From: Maribacter algarum (ex Lu et al. 2025) (nom. illeg.) | Lineage (GTDB): Bacteria; Bacteroidota; Bacteroidia; Flavobacteriales; Flavobacteriaceae | Reading direction: 5' to 3' | DNA: 64,000 nucleotides | Assembly (NCBI GenBank): GCA_947495915.1 | Contig: CANMAW010000002.1 | Location: 310,001 to 374,000 of the forward strand | Shown: one piece after another, positions 54,343 to 62,665 of the stretch | Position numbering within the stretch: the stretch's first letter is position 1 | Layout of the letters: every line of letters begins with the position of its first letter | Notes under the pieces: generated by a model | Told to the model about the DNA's origin: nothing | Database searches by the model: none | What the model saw: only the letters and a program-made list of their open reading frames with translations | Made by a program: the position numbers and the translations under genes

Positions 54343-56130
54343 ATGAACATTCAGACCGTTTTAGAAACCAAAGTTAAAGAAGCAATTCTTTCAATTTTTG
54401 ATAAAGAATTGCCTGCCGTTGAATTTCAGCCAACACGTAAGGATTTTGCGGGAGATATTACGGTGGTAGTTTTTCCAATGTTACGTGTGGTGAAAGGAAA
54501 CCCAGTTCAAATTGGTGAACAAGTTGGCACCTATTTAAAAGAACAACTTGATGTTGTTAAAGATTTTAATGTGGTGAAGGGTTTTTTAAACTTGGTTATA
54601 AGTGACAGTTTTTATATTGAGTTTTTCAACCAAATAAAGAATGATTCTCAATACGGATTAGTCGAAGAAAGCGCATCTGATGCTATAATGGTAGAGTATT
54701 CATCGCCGAATACGAATAAACCACTGCACTTAGGTCATATTCGAAATAACCTCTTAGGGTATTCAGTTGCTGAAATTTTGAAGGCTTCGGGTAAGAAGGT
54801 TTATAAAACGCAAATCATAAACGATCGTGGTATTCATATTTGTAAGAGTATGTTGGCATGGCAAAAATATGGCGATGGTGAAACACCAGTATCTTCAGGA
54901 TTGAAAGGTGATAAGCTAGTTGGAAATTACTATGTAAAATTCAATGACATTTATACCAATGAAATCAAAGAATTGGTTGCGAATGGTATAGATGAAAAAG
55001 TTGCCGAAAAAGAAGCTCCATCATTGCTTGAAGCACAAGAGATGCTGCGAAAATGGGAAGCTGGTGACGAGGAAGTAGTTGCGCTTTGGAAAAAAATGAA
55101 CAGCTGGGTATATGAAGGCTTTGCAGAAACTTATAAAAATATGGGTGTTGATTTTGATACCCTCTATTACGAAAGTGATACGTATCTGTTAGGGAAAGAC
55201 GTTGTAGCAGATGGACTTAAAAAAGGAGTGTTTTTTAAGAAGGATGATGGTAGTGTCTGGATTGATCTAACAGATGAAGGTTTAGATGAAAAAATCGTAT
55301 TACGTTCTGACGGTACGGCTGTATACATGACCCAAGATATTGGCACCGCTATACAACGTGTGAAAGACTATTCTGATATTAACGGAATGGTATACACCGT
55401 GGGTAATGAGCAAGATTATCACTTCAAAGTGTTGTTTCTAATTTTGAAGAAACTTGGATTTTCATGGGCGGAACAATTATATCATTTGAGCTATGGTATG
55501 GTTGATTTACCAAGCGGAAAAATGAAAAGTCGTGAAGGTACTGTTGTTGACGCAGATGATTTAATGGTCGACATGACCGATACTGCCGCTCAAATTTCTG
55601 AAGAACTAGGTAAACTTGATGCTTATTCAGATGAAGAAAAACAAGAACTATACAAAATGGTTGGTCTTGGGGCGTTGAAATACTATATTTTGAAAGTAGA
55701 TCCGAAGAAAAGAATATTATTCAACCCTGAAGAGTCTGTTGATTTTCAAGGAAATACTGGGCCGTTTATTCAATATACTTTTGCTCGTATTCAGTCGATT
55801 CTACGAAAAGCGAATGATACCGGAGTGGTATGGTCAGAGGCTGTACCTTCTTCTTTTGAATTACATGAAAAGGAAAAAGAACTGATTAAGCAACTTCAAA
55901 TTTTCCCAGAAACTATTCAGTTGGCAGCAGCGAATTTTAGTCCTGCTTTGATTGCCAATTATGTGTATGATTTGGTGAAAGAATTCAATTCTTTTTACCA
56001 GCAAGTTTCGATTTTAGGAGAAACGGATAAAGAGAAAAAAGCGTTGCGGGTACAATTATCTCATACCGTAGGTACAGTTATAGAATCCGGATTCAGACTT
56101 TTAGGTATTTCGGTACCTCAGCGCATGTAA
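54343..56130 (+). CDS. argS: Arginyl-tRNA synthetase
   Basis: A 595-residue class I aminoacyl-tRNA synthetase. I chose ATG 54343 (MNIQTVLETKVKEAIL) over an upstream TTG that falls inside the promoter element. The N-terminal Add1 domain has RKDFAGDITVVVFP. The HIGH motif is HLGH (residues 129-132, in TNKPLHLGHIRNN) and the KMSKS-like motif is GKMKSREG (near 392). The DALR anticodon domain at the end has NYVYDLVKEFNSFYQQV. Full length. Confidence 0.98.
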   Translation: MNIQTVLETKVKEAILSIFDKELPAVEFQPTRKDFAGDITVVVFPMLRVVKGNPVQIGEQVGTYLKEQLDVVKDFNVVKGFLNLVISDSFYIEFFNQIKNDSQYGLVEESASDAIMVEYSSPNTNKPLHLGHIRNNLLGYSVAEILKASGKKVYKTQIINDRGIHICKSMLAWQKYGDGETPVSSGLKGDKLVGNYYVKFNDIYTNEIKELVANGIDEKVAEKEAPSLLEAQEMLRKWEAGDEEVVALWKKMNSWVYEGFAETYKNMGVDFDTLYYESDTYLLGKDVVADGLKKGVFFKKDDGSVWIDLTDEGLDEKIVLRSDGTAVYMTQDIGTAIQRVKDYSDINGMVYTVGNEQDYHFKVLFLILKKLGFSWAEQLYHLSYGMVDLPSGKMKSREGTVVDADDLMVDMTDTAAQISEELGKLDAYSDEEKQELYKMVGLGALKYYILKVDPKKRILFNPEESVDFQGNTGPFIQYTFARIQSILRKANDTGVVWSEAVPSSFELHEKEKELIKQLQIFPETIQLAAANFSPALIANYVYDLVKEFNSFYQQVSILGETDKEKKALRVQLSHTVGTVIESGFRLLGISVPQRM

Positions 56131-56168
56131 ACGAATGTTAAACAATTTTATAGCTTTTCTACTGTTGT

Positions 56169-57005
56169 ATGTCTATGCAATTTTGGGAAGTCATAAAAAT
56201 TGGAGCCATTTTATATCTTTTTGGTCATGCCTTTTATTTGGTGTTTTATGCATTCGATTTATATCAGTTAAATCCCTTTGTAAAGCTTAAGCCTTTAACT
56301 ATTGTAGAACAGCAATTTATTGAGCAAATTTTTCCTGTTTATAAAGAGTTCTCAACGGGCCAAAAGCAAAAGTGTAATGAACGCATAGTTTGGTTTCGCA
56401 GCAAAAAACATTTCGTATGTTATGGTAGCATCGAAAATGAAGAAGAATTAAAGCTCATATTGAGTGCTACCGCCATTATTATGACATTAGGTTTGAGACG
56501 CTATCGCATGCTACGTTCTTTAAATAGAATTATCATTTATCCCACTCAGTACTATTCAAGAATTAACAAGAAACATCACTTAGGAGAATTTAATCCAAAA
56601 CTAAAAGCGGTCATTTTATCAGCGGATACCATTTATAAAGGCTTTGATAATTTAAATGATAATAGAAACCTAGCAATTCATGAGTTTGCGCATGCTTTAA
56701 GTTTCGAGATGGGCAGAAGTAATTCTTCAGAGGCTCGTAATTTTCAATGGTGCCTTAGGCGAATTAGTGCATTATTTTCAGAGGAAGATTTTAAGGTGAA
56801 AGTTGCTGCTTCACAATATTTTAGAGCCTATGGACTAACTAATTTACAAGAATTTTTTTCTGTGGCTGTTGAGAATTACTTTGAAACTCCCGCTATTTTT
56901 AAAAATGATTTTCCGAAATTATTTGACATTATCTATCAAATGCTTCACATGGAATATGAATATGACAAAGGTGGTAGTACCTTTAGAACTTCGCTCGAAA
57001 ACTAA
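56169..57005 (+). CDS. MtfA/M90-like zinc-dependent peptidase
   Basis: A 278-residue protein with one N-terminal membrane segment (about residues 9-29). A domain like MtfA follows: the zinc motif HEFAH (in LAIHEFAHALSFEMG, about 171-175) and, about 50 residues later, LQEFFSVAVENYFETP, which supplies the second Glu ligand. In E. coli MtfA is a soluble peptidase that controls the glucose-transport regulator Mlc; here the membrane anchor is different and the target unknown. Its 3' end overlaps the convergent receptor gene by 23 bp. The start could also be an ATG 6 bp downstream. Confidence 0.82.
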   Translation: MSMQFWEVIKIGAILYLFGHAFYLVFYAFDLYQLNPFVKLKPLTIVEQQFIEQIFPVYKEFSTGQKQKCNERIVWFRSKKHFVCYGSIENEEELKLILSATAIIMTLGLRRYRMLRSLNRIIIYPTQYYSRINKKHHLGEFNPKLKAVILSADTIYKGFDNLNDNRNLAIHEFAHALSFEMGRSNSSEARNFQWCLRRISALFSEEDFKVKVAASQYFRAYGLTNLQEFFSVAVENYFETPAIFKNDFPKLFDIIYQMLHMEYEYDKGGSTFRTSLEN

Positions 57006-59535
57006 AATTTGGGGTGATACCCAAAGAGAAACTTTCTACAGTTTCAATGGTATTGTTTTCATTTACTTGAAAATAACGATTGAGAATATTTTGTCTGTCA
57101 GTAAAATTAATAACTGAAATACCGGTTGAAGCTTTAACTCTATTTCCTAAATTGAAAGAATAAATAGCAGAGGCATCTGCCCGTAGATACTCACTTAAGC
57201 GTTGACTATTTGGCTCTTGGTAGTTTATAAGACCCGGAAAAAATGTAGTATCTATAGGGTTAATTAAATCAGGTTCGGTATAGGGCTTGCCTGTTCTATA
57301 ATTTAATCCAACTCCTATTTTTAAGTTTTCAAAGGTAAGTGTGCCTGCCACTGTGGTGGTATGCCTTATGTCAAAATTATTTGGAAAGGTAGGTGGCGTA
57401 ATCGCCTCAAAAGTATAATCGTTTAGGTTGTACGTATAACTTGCCCAAATGCTATACCAGTCCGTTTTCTTATTGATTAAGAATTCAATTCCTTTAATAT
57501 CATATTTACCAATTTCTCCACCAAACTGATTTTGATTTTGAAAGCCTTGGGTAGCAGTGCTAATTCCATTCACTTGTTTGTAAAAGCCTTCAAGACCAAT
57601 ATAAAGGTCTTGTTGTTCATAATTCAATCCAAAAGAAGCTTGCTTACTTTTAGTTACGGGTAAGCTTTCACCATTTGATAAAATCCACCGGCGTTTTTCA
57701 ATACCTAAAAAGTTCTGTTCTAAATCTAATACTTGATTAACCCCTTGACTTTTAAACTCTCCTAAGGCAATTACACTTAATTTAGGAGTTAGCGCATAAT
57801 TAATATTTAATCTTGGTTCTATTACAACATCTGTAAAAGTATTAGGGTTATCGTAGTAATTAACTCTTGCCCCACCGCGCATTTGTAATTTGCCATTGGT
57901 TGAGGTAAAACTAAGTTCTGAGAAAATGGAATGTACTTTTATCAAGTCTTTCTCACTACTACCGAACAAAGGTTGCGTAACTTGAGTTTCATTACTGATA
58001 CTGGTTTCTGTTAATTGATACCCATTCAGCCAATTTAAATTTTGTTTTAGTTCAAAGTTGGTATTAAGCTTAATCGCCTTTTCAATTACCTTGTTTCCTT
58101 GTGAAAAAATTTGTTCTCCTTGCGCTGAAATATTTGTAGCATCTAAGTTGTAGTTGCTGTAATAAGTATTTAAAAAAGTAGAGAATCTATTCGTCCATTT
58201 ACTTTCAAGACTACCACCCAACGAATAATTCGTTTGATCAAGTTCACTTGAAGTTTCACTATTTACACTAGGTATGCGCTCTGAGTAATCTAAAAAATTA
58301 TTGATATTGATAAAGCTAAATCGCAATTTTTGCTTTTCATTAATATCATAAAGAATTTTTCCTGTAAAATCATAAAAGTAAAAACGATCTTCACGTTCAA
58401 TTTCTCTATTGGTTGCTATTCCATCTTTAATCTGATTATTTAAAAAAGCTTTCGTGAACAGGTTATCAAAAGTAGCCGTATTGAAAAAATCAGTTAATGA
58501 TCGTCTACCAGAAAATTGAAATGCGACCTTATTGCCTAGTGGCACCTGACCATATAAATCACCACTTATTAGGTTAACACCCGCACCTCCATAAACTGAA
58601 TTTGTGAGTTCATCGTTTGTGCGCATATCGATAATACCACTTACGCCATCACCGTATTGGGCACTGGTTCCGTTTTTAATAAGGGTTACTTTATCTGTTA
58701 AGTAGGGATTGAAAGCAGAAATTAGTCCGAAAAAATGACCAGATTGATACATTTTTATTCCATCCCATAACACCAAATTCTGATCATTACTTCCTCCACG
58801 TATATTAATATCAGATACTGTCTCGTCGATACTTTTAATACCTGGTAAAACTTGAATAGTTTGAAGTACATCGGGTTCGATAAGGCCAGGAAGAATTCCA
58901 AATTCATCAGTATTCATTTCAATACTTGAATCGAATTGTTTTACCAATCCTTTAGTAAGAAATTCAAAGACAATGACTTCTTCTAATTGTTGGTAATATT
59001 GAGATAGCAATAGTGTTTGGCAAGGTGCTGTATCTTGTAGTTGCTTGGCGTCAATAAACAGAGTCTTAAAACCTAAATGTTTAATTTCAAGATTCGATGT
59101 TATTGGTACATCGGTTAACCTAAAAAAACCTAAACTGTCTGTAATGATGGAAATATTGCTACCTAAAACTTCTACGGTTGCACCGCCTACGGTATTTTGT
59201 TTAAAGTTGTCTAAAACCGTACCACAGATATTTATGGTATTTAACTTACTAATGGTATAATAACGAGAATCAAGTTTTGTAATTTGAAGTTTGGTTTGTG
59301 CTTTTAAAGCTTCAATAATTTCAGACAGATTTTTAGATTCAGGTATGTCAATTGTCACGTTTTGTAGTTCGGCATCAGCATAAGAAAATTTTATGCCAAA
59401 TGTCTCCTCAAGGTTTTGAATATAGGGAATAAGTGCTGAGGTATTTTCATTATCCTCTTGGGCATAATTCTCTGAAGTGAATAACATTGCAAACACACAA
59501 AGAATTCGAATAAGTGTACTACTAGTTCTCGGCAT
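56983..59535 (-). CDS. TonB-dependent receptor with secretin/TonB short N-terminal domain (FecA-like)
   Basis: This 850-residue outer-membrane protein begins with a signal peptide ending ENYAQ. An STN-type domain for signalling to an anti-sigma factor follows (FGIKFSYADAELQNVTIDIP, about residues 40-110). Then come a carboxypeptidase-D-like domain (INICGTVLDNFKQNTVGG), a plug (DINIRGGSNDQNLVLWDGIKMYQ, quoted part DINIRGGSNDQNLVLWDGIK) and a barrel ending FSFRAKF. Its start overlaps the FecR gene by 14 bp. It should pass a ligand signal to FecR and so to the sigma factor. The ligand is unknown. Confidence 0.9.
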   Translation of the reverse strand: MPRTSSTLIRILCVFAMLFTSENYAQEDNENTSALIPYIQNLEETFGIKFSYADAELQNVTIDIPESKNLSEIIEALKAQTKLQITKLDSRYYTISKLNTINICGTVLDNFKQNTVGGATVEVLGSNISIITDSLGFFRLTDVPITSNLEIKHLGFKTLFIDAKQLQDTAPCQTLLLSQYYQQLEEVIVFEFLTKGLVKQFDSSIEMNTDEFGILPGLIEPDVLQTIQVLPGIKSIDETVSDINIRGGSNDQNLVLWDGIKMYQSGHFFGLISAFNPYLTDKVTLIKNGTSAQYGDGVSGIIDMRTNDELTNSVYGGAGVNLISGDLYGQVPLGNKVAFQFSGRRSLTDFFNTATFDNLFTKAFLNNQIKDGIATNREIEREDRFYFYDFTGKILYDINEKQKLRFSFININNFLDYSERIPSVNSETSSELDQTNYSLGGSLESKWTNRFSTFLNTYYSNYNLDATNISAQGEQIFSQGNKVIEKAIKLNTNFELKQNLNWLNGYQLTETSISNETQVTQPLFGSSEKDLIKVHSIFSELSFTSTNGKLQMRGGARVNYYDNPNTFTDVVIEPRLNINYALTPKLSVIALGEFKSQGVNQVLDLEQNFLGIEKRRWILSNGESLPVTKSKQASFGLNYEQQDLYIGLEGFYKQVNGISTATQGFQNQNQFGGEIGKYDIKGIEFLINKKTDWYSIWASYTYNLNDYTFEAITPPTFPNNFDIRHTTTVAGTLTFENLKIGVGLNYRTGKPYTEPDLINPIDTTFFPGLINYQEPNSQRLSEYLRADASAIYSFNLGNRVKASTGISVINFTDRQNILNRYFQVNENNTIETVESFSLGITPNFSFRAKF

Positions 59536-60427
59536 AGAAGAGCACTTTGGCGCCCTCTAATTTAAACTTTATTTGCGAAGGAGCACTTATACTTTGCAAT
59601 GCTAATTTAGCATCACTATTGCTAAAAGAACCCGTATAAAGTTGATTCATGTCGATATTCTCAGTGCTAACCATAATATTATGTTGTCTTTGAAATTCGT
59701 CAAAAACATATTTTAGTGGTACACTTTTAAATGAGCTTTCAGCATTCAGCCACGAAGGAACCAAAGCGTCAGGTTTCTGAGCCTTGTTAATGGCCCCGTT
59801 TATAACCACGAAAGAAGCTCCTGCGGGTAATTTTACTTCCTTGTTATTGTATAAAACACTTACTAAGCCTTCATAGCAAGTAACTTCAAAAAAATCTTCT
59901 CTATTTTCTACATTAAATTGTGTTCCTAAAACAGCGACGGTACCTAAAGACGTAGCTACGGTAAATTTTTCTCCTTTAGCAACTTTAAAAAAAGCTTCAC
60001 CTTTTAGATTTAAGTTTCTATTAGAGTCCCAATTATTTTTATTGTAAGTAAGCTCAGAATCAGCGTTTAGAATAACTTCAGAATTATCAGGTAAAACTAT
60101 TTCTTTCGTTTCAGCATATTGTGTAGTAATTGTGGCGTCTAAAGAATTGAAGAAGAAATATGAACCAGCGATTAGAACTACAATAACCGCTGCAACCTTC
60201 ATAAAACGTTTAAAAGGATTCAATTGTACAACCTTTGTCTGTTCAAGTAATTGCTTGTTTTTGATAGCAGCCAAAGCTTCAGCTTCATTGAAATCAGGTG
60301 CCCTAAGGTTTTCACTAGCAGTAACAATGCGCACATAAGAAGCATACTCATCAGAATTTTTAAATTCCGCAAGTTCTGCTTCAGAGAGTTCATTGTTTAG
60401 CCATTTTGCTAAATGATTTTCTTGCAT
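59522..60427 (-). CDS. FecR family anti-sigma factor
   Basis: A 301-residue inner-membrane protein. The cytoplasmic N-terminal part (about residues 1-70) would bind the sigma factor. One transmembrane helix (VAAVIVVLIAGSYFFF, about 74-91) follows. The periplasmic FecR domain has EIVLPDNSEVILNADSELTYN and RNLNLKGEAFFKVAKGEKFTV (parts quoted), and the C-terminal domain resembles DUF4974 (VPLKYVFDEFQRQHNIMV). It sits between sigma factor (63 bp upstream) and receptor (14 bp overlap), the normal order for cell-surface signalling. Confidence 0.93.
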   Translation of the reverse strand: MQENHLAKWLNNELSEAELAEFKNSDEYASYVRIVTASENLRAPDFNEAEALAAIKNKQLLEQTKVVQLNPFKRFMKVAAVIVVLIAGSYFFFNSLDATITTQYAETKEIVLPDNSEVILNADSELTYNKNNWDSNRNLNLKGEAFFKVAKGEKFTVATSLGTVAVLGTQFNVENREDFFEVTCYEGLVSVLYNNKEVKLPAGASFVVINGAINKAQKPDALVPSWLNAESSFKSVPLKYVFDEFQRQHNIMVSTENIDMNQLYTGSFSNSDAKLALQSISAPSQIKFKLEGAKVLFYAEN

Positions 60428-60490
60428 GATTACAATCTTAATAACTTAATAACAACTGTTTACGAAAAAACCCTACTTTTATAATCAACT

Positions 60491-61003
60491 TCATATACCA
60501 TCAATTTTTTCACGTAAAGATTTCAATGCCAAATGCATACGTTTTTCGATGGCTTTTACGCTGACCTCTTCCATTTCAGCAATCTCTTTGTATTTTTTCC
60601 CGTCAATTCTATTGAGCAAAAAAGTAGTACGCTGATTTTCGGGTAAATCTTGAAGCGCTTTTTCAAGTTTTTCTTTAAACTCGTTTTCTTCTAAAAGAAA
60701 TTCAGGATTTTCATTGGTGCTTTTCAATGTTTTGTCTGCATATTTCAAACGTACCTTTTCAGCTTTGATTACATTGAGGTATAAATTGTTAGCAACAGTA
60801 TATACAAATGACTTGGCTTTTTCAGGGGATACCTTAATGCAATTCTCCCATAATTTCACAAATGCCTCTTGCACAGCGTCATGCGCTTTTTCTTCATTGC
60901 CGAATTTATAATATATGTAGTTGAAAACCGTTTTAGAATGAGCGGTAAAGATGTCGCTAAAGACCTTTTCGTTACAAATGTTATGCTTGTTTTCGGTTTT
61001 CAA
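60491..61003 (-). CDS. ECF RNA polymerase sigma factor
   Basis: A 170-residue extracytoplasmic-function sigma factor. Region 2 has FNYIYYKFGNEEKAHDAVQEAFVKLWENC (quoted part AHDAVQEAFVKLWENC), and region 4 has LPENQRTTFLLNRIDGKKYKEIAEMEEVSVKAIEKRMHLA (quoted part YKEIAEMEEVSVKAIEKRM). The start is a TTG at 61003-61001; an in-frame stop lies 12 bp upstream and no ATG is available. A -7-like element sits 18 bp upstream, so the TTG start is consistent with a very short leader. It heads the sigma/FecR/receptor unit. Confidence 0.9.
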   Translation of the reverse strand: MKTENKHNICNEKVFSDIFTAHSKTVFNYIYYKFGNEEKAHDAVQEAFVKLWENCIKVSPEKAKSFVYTVANNLYLNVIKAEKVRLKYADKTLKSTNENPEFLLEENEFKEKLEKALQDLPENQRTTFLLNRIDGKKYKEIAEMEEVSVKAIEKRMHLALKSLREKIDGI

Positions 61004-61020
61004 ATAGTAGTGGTTTTAAC

Positions 61021-61028
61021 CAAAGATA
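61021..61028 (-). promoter_or_regulatory. Possible -7 element of the sigma-factor operon
   Basis: On the minus strand 61028-61021 reads TATCTTTG, a perfect TAnnTTTG, 17 bp before the TTG start. No TTG is found at the normal -33 spacing, so the promoter may need an activator or its own sigma factor. Confidence 0.4.
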
Positions 61029-61113
61029 TTTAGAAAAAAACAAATACGAAAAGTAGGGTGTTTTAAAAATGGATTGTTTTAAAACTGTATTAATAAATTA
61101 ATTCCAAATCGTT

Positions 61114-62493
61114 ATGAAAAAGTTTTTTAACTATGCGATGTACACCATCCTACTGGTGACCGCTTTAAATTTTACTTCATGCCAAGTTGAAGAGGCATTT
61201 GAATTGCAAGAAAATGAAGAGCAGACGCTTAACGCAAATTCTGCAACAACTCAATTAATGCTTAACACCGTTTCTAATGATGGGTCTTTTGACAATATCG
61301 TTGATGGCTCTAGTTGTTTTGATATTCGTTTTCCGTACCAAGTTGAGGTGAACGGAATAGCGTTAACCATCAATTCAGAAGCAGATTTAAAAGTAATAGA
61401 AGAGATTCTTGATAATATTGAATACGATGATGATATTTTAGATATAATTTTTCCTATTACCATTACCATGGCCGATTATACCGAGGTTACCGTTGACGGA
61501 ATTGTTGATTTAAAAGAAATAGCTGAACAATGTATTGAAGGTGGTGCTGATGAAGATATTGAATGTATTGATGTGGTTTATCCTGTTACGTTTTTTACGT
61601 ACAATCCTAATTTTCAACAAACAGGTTCTGTTGAGGTAACAAGTGATAAAGAAATGCGACGTTTCTTTGCAGGTTTAAGCCTTACTGATTTGATCAGTAT
61701 AGATTTTCCGGTAACTTTTGAGAAGTACGATGGCACTAAAATTACTGTAAATACTAATCAAGAATTGGCTGAAGCTATAGAACGGGCTAAAGAAGCTTGT
61801 GATGAAGATGATGACAATGATCATAATGATGATGATTTTACTAAAGAACGATTAGATGCTATATTATTAGAGTGTCCTTGGTTGGTGAAGGAGCTTAAAA
61901 GAAACAACCAAAATAACTCAGACCAATACGCAGATTATATATTGAATTTTAAAGAAGATGGCACGGTAATCACTAGAGATAGCGAAGGCAATATGTTAAC
62001 GGGAGAATGGGAAACCATAGTATCTGATTATAGGGTTAAACTAAACCTTTCTTTTGAACTTGCTGAAGACTTCAATTTAGAGTGGCTTGTTTATGAGATT
62101 GATGCAGACAGAATAAAATTGCACGTGTCAAGTAATAGTGATAAAATCATTTTGAAACGCTATTGCGAAGAACCAGAAACAATGTGTGGAGAAGAATTTA
62201 TTAAGACTAAACTTTCTGACTGTGTTTGGGCAGCATCAAATGGAGAAAGTGATAGTTTTTTAGAAAATTTGCGAATCGACTTTTCTAATATGAATATTCA
62301 CGTAAGAAATCCTAATGGTACTGTTGTTGATGAGGGTAACTGGGAAATTTCAGGAACAACACTAACGTTCAATGATCTTAGTCAAGAGATGGAAAACTAT
62401 ATCGGTGACTGGCAGGTTATACAATGTAGTGAAGAACGATTTAAATTGCAGCGTTTAGACGATTATTTAGTAATTGAAAAAGATTGCGAATAA
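61114..62493 (+). CDS. Repeat-containing lipoprotein of unknown function, divergent from the sigma/FecR/receptor unit
   Basis: A 459-residue lipoprotein (signal ends ALNFTSC, Cys about residue 23). Residues about 65-230 hold four copies of a 40-50-residue unit built on a FPxxxxxxG-type strand: FDIRFPYQVEVNG, LDIIFPITITMADY, IDVVYPVTFFTYN and ISIDFPVTFEKYDG, each followed by a helix. A very acidic linker (DEDDDNDHNDDD) follows. Two C-terminal copies of a lipocalin-like strand pattern come next, with LLECPWLVKEL...GEWETI and LSDCVWAASNG...GNWEIS. The promoter is not clear. It is 110 bp from the sigma gene and transcribed away from it. I do not know its function. Confidence 0.72.
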   Translation: MKKFFNYAMYTILLVTALNFTSCQVEEAFELQENEEQTLNANSATTQLMLNTVSNDGSFDNIVDGSSCFDIRFPYQVEVNGIALTINSEADLKVIEEILDNIEYDDDILDIIFPITITMADYTEVTVDGIVDLKEIAEQCIEGGADEDIECIDVVYPVTFFTYNPNFQQTGSVEVTSDKEMRRFFAGLSLTDLISIDFPVTFEKYDGTKITVNTNQELAEAIERAKEACDEDDDNDHNDDDFTKERLDAILLECPWLVKELKRNNQNNSDQYADYILNFKEDGTVITRDSEGNMLTGEWETIVSDYRVKLNLSFELAEDFNLEWLVYEIDADRIKLHVSSNSDKIILKRYCEEPETMCGEEFIKTKLSDCVWAASNGESDSFLENLRIDFSNMNIHVRNPNGTVVDEGNWEISGTTLTFNDLSQEMENYIGDWQVIQCSEERFKLQRLDDYLVIEKDCE

Positions 62494-62552
62494 AAATTTA
62501 GCTACCAAAAGTTATCATATAATTCTTAACCTTTTTTGCCCCACATTTTTTG

Positions 62553-62584
62553 AAAAACATCCATCATTTGATGGATGTTTTTTT
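62553..62584 (+). terminator. Intrinsic terminator after the repeat lipoprotein
   Basis: AACATCCATCA pairs perfectly with TGATGGATGTT around a TT turn (within 62556-62580) and is flanked by A- and T-runs. It ends the lipoprotein transcript before ffh. Confidence 0.9.
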
Positions 62585-62610
62585 GTTTTGAAATTTTAAG
62601 TTCAAGAGTT

Positions 62611-62640
62611 CTGTCTTTCCCATTCTAATTGTTAAATTTG
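62611..62640 (+). promoter_or_regulatory. Probable promoter of ffh
   Basis: TAAATTTG (62633-62640) is a perfect TAnnTTTG. CTG (62611-62613), one mismatch to TTG, lies 19 bp upstream. The ffh ATG is 25 bp downstream. Confidence 0.55.
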
Positions 62641-62665
62641 CTGTTCTTCAAAAGATTGCAAGACG

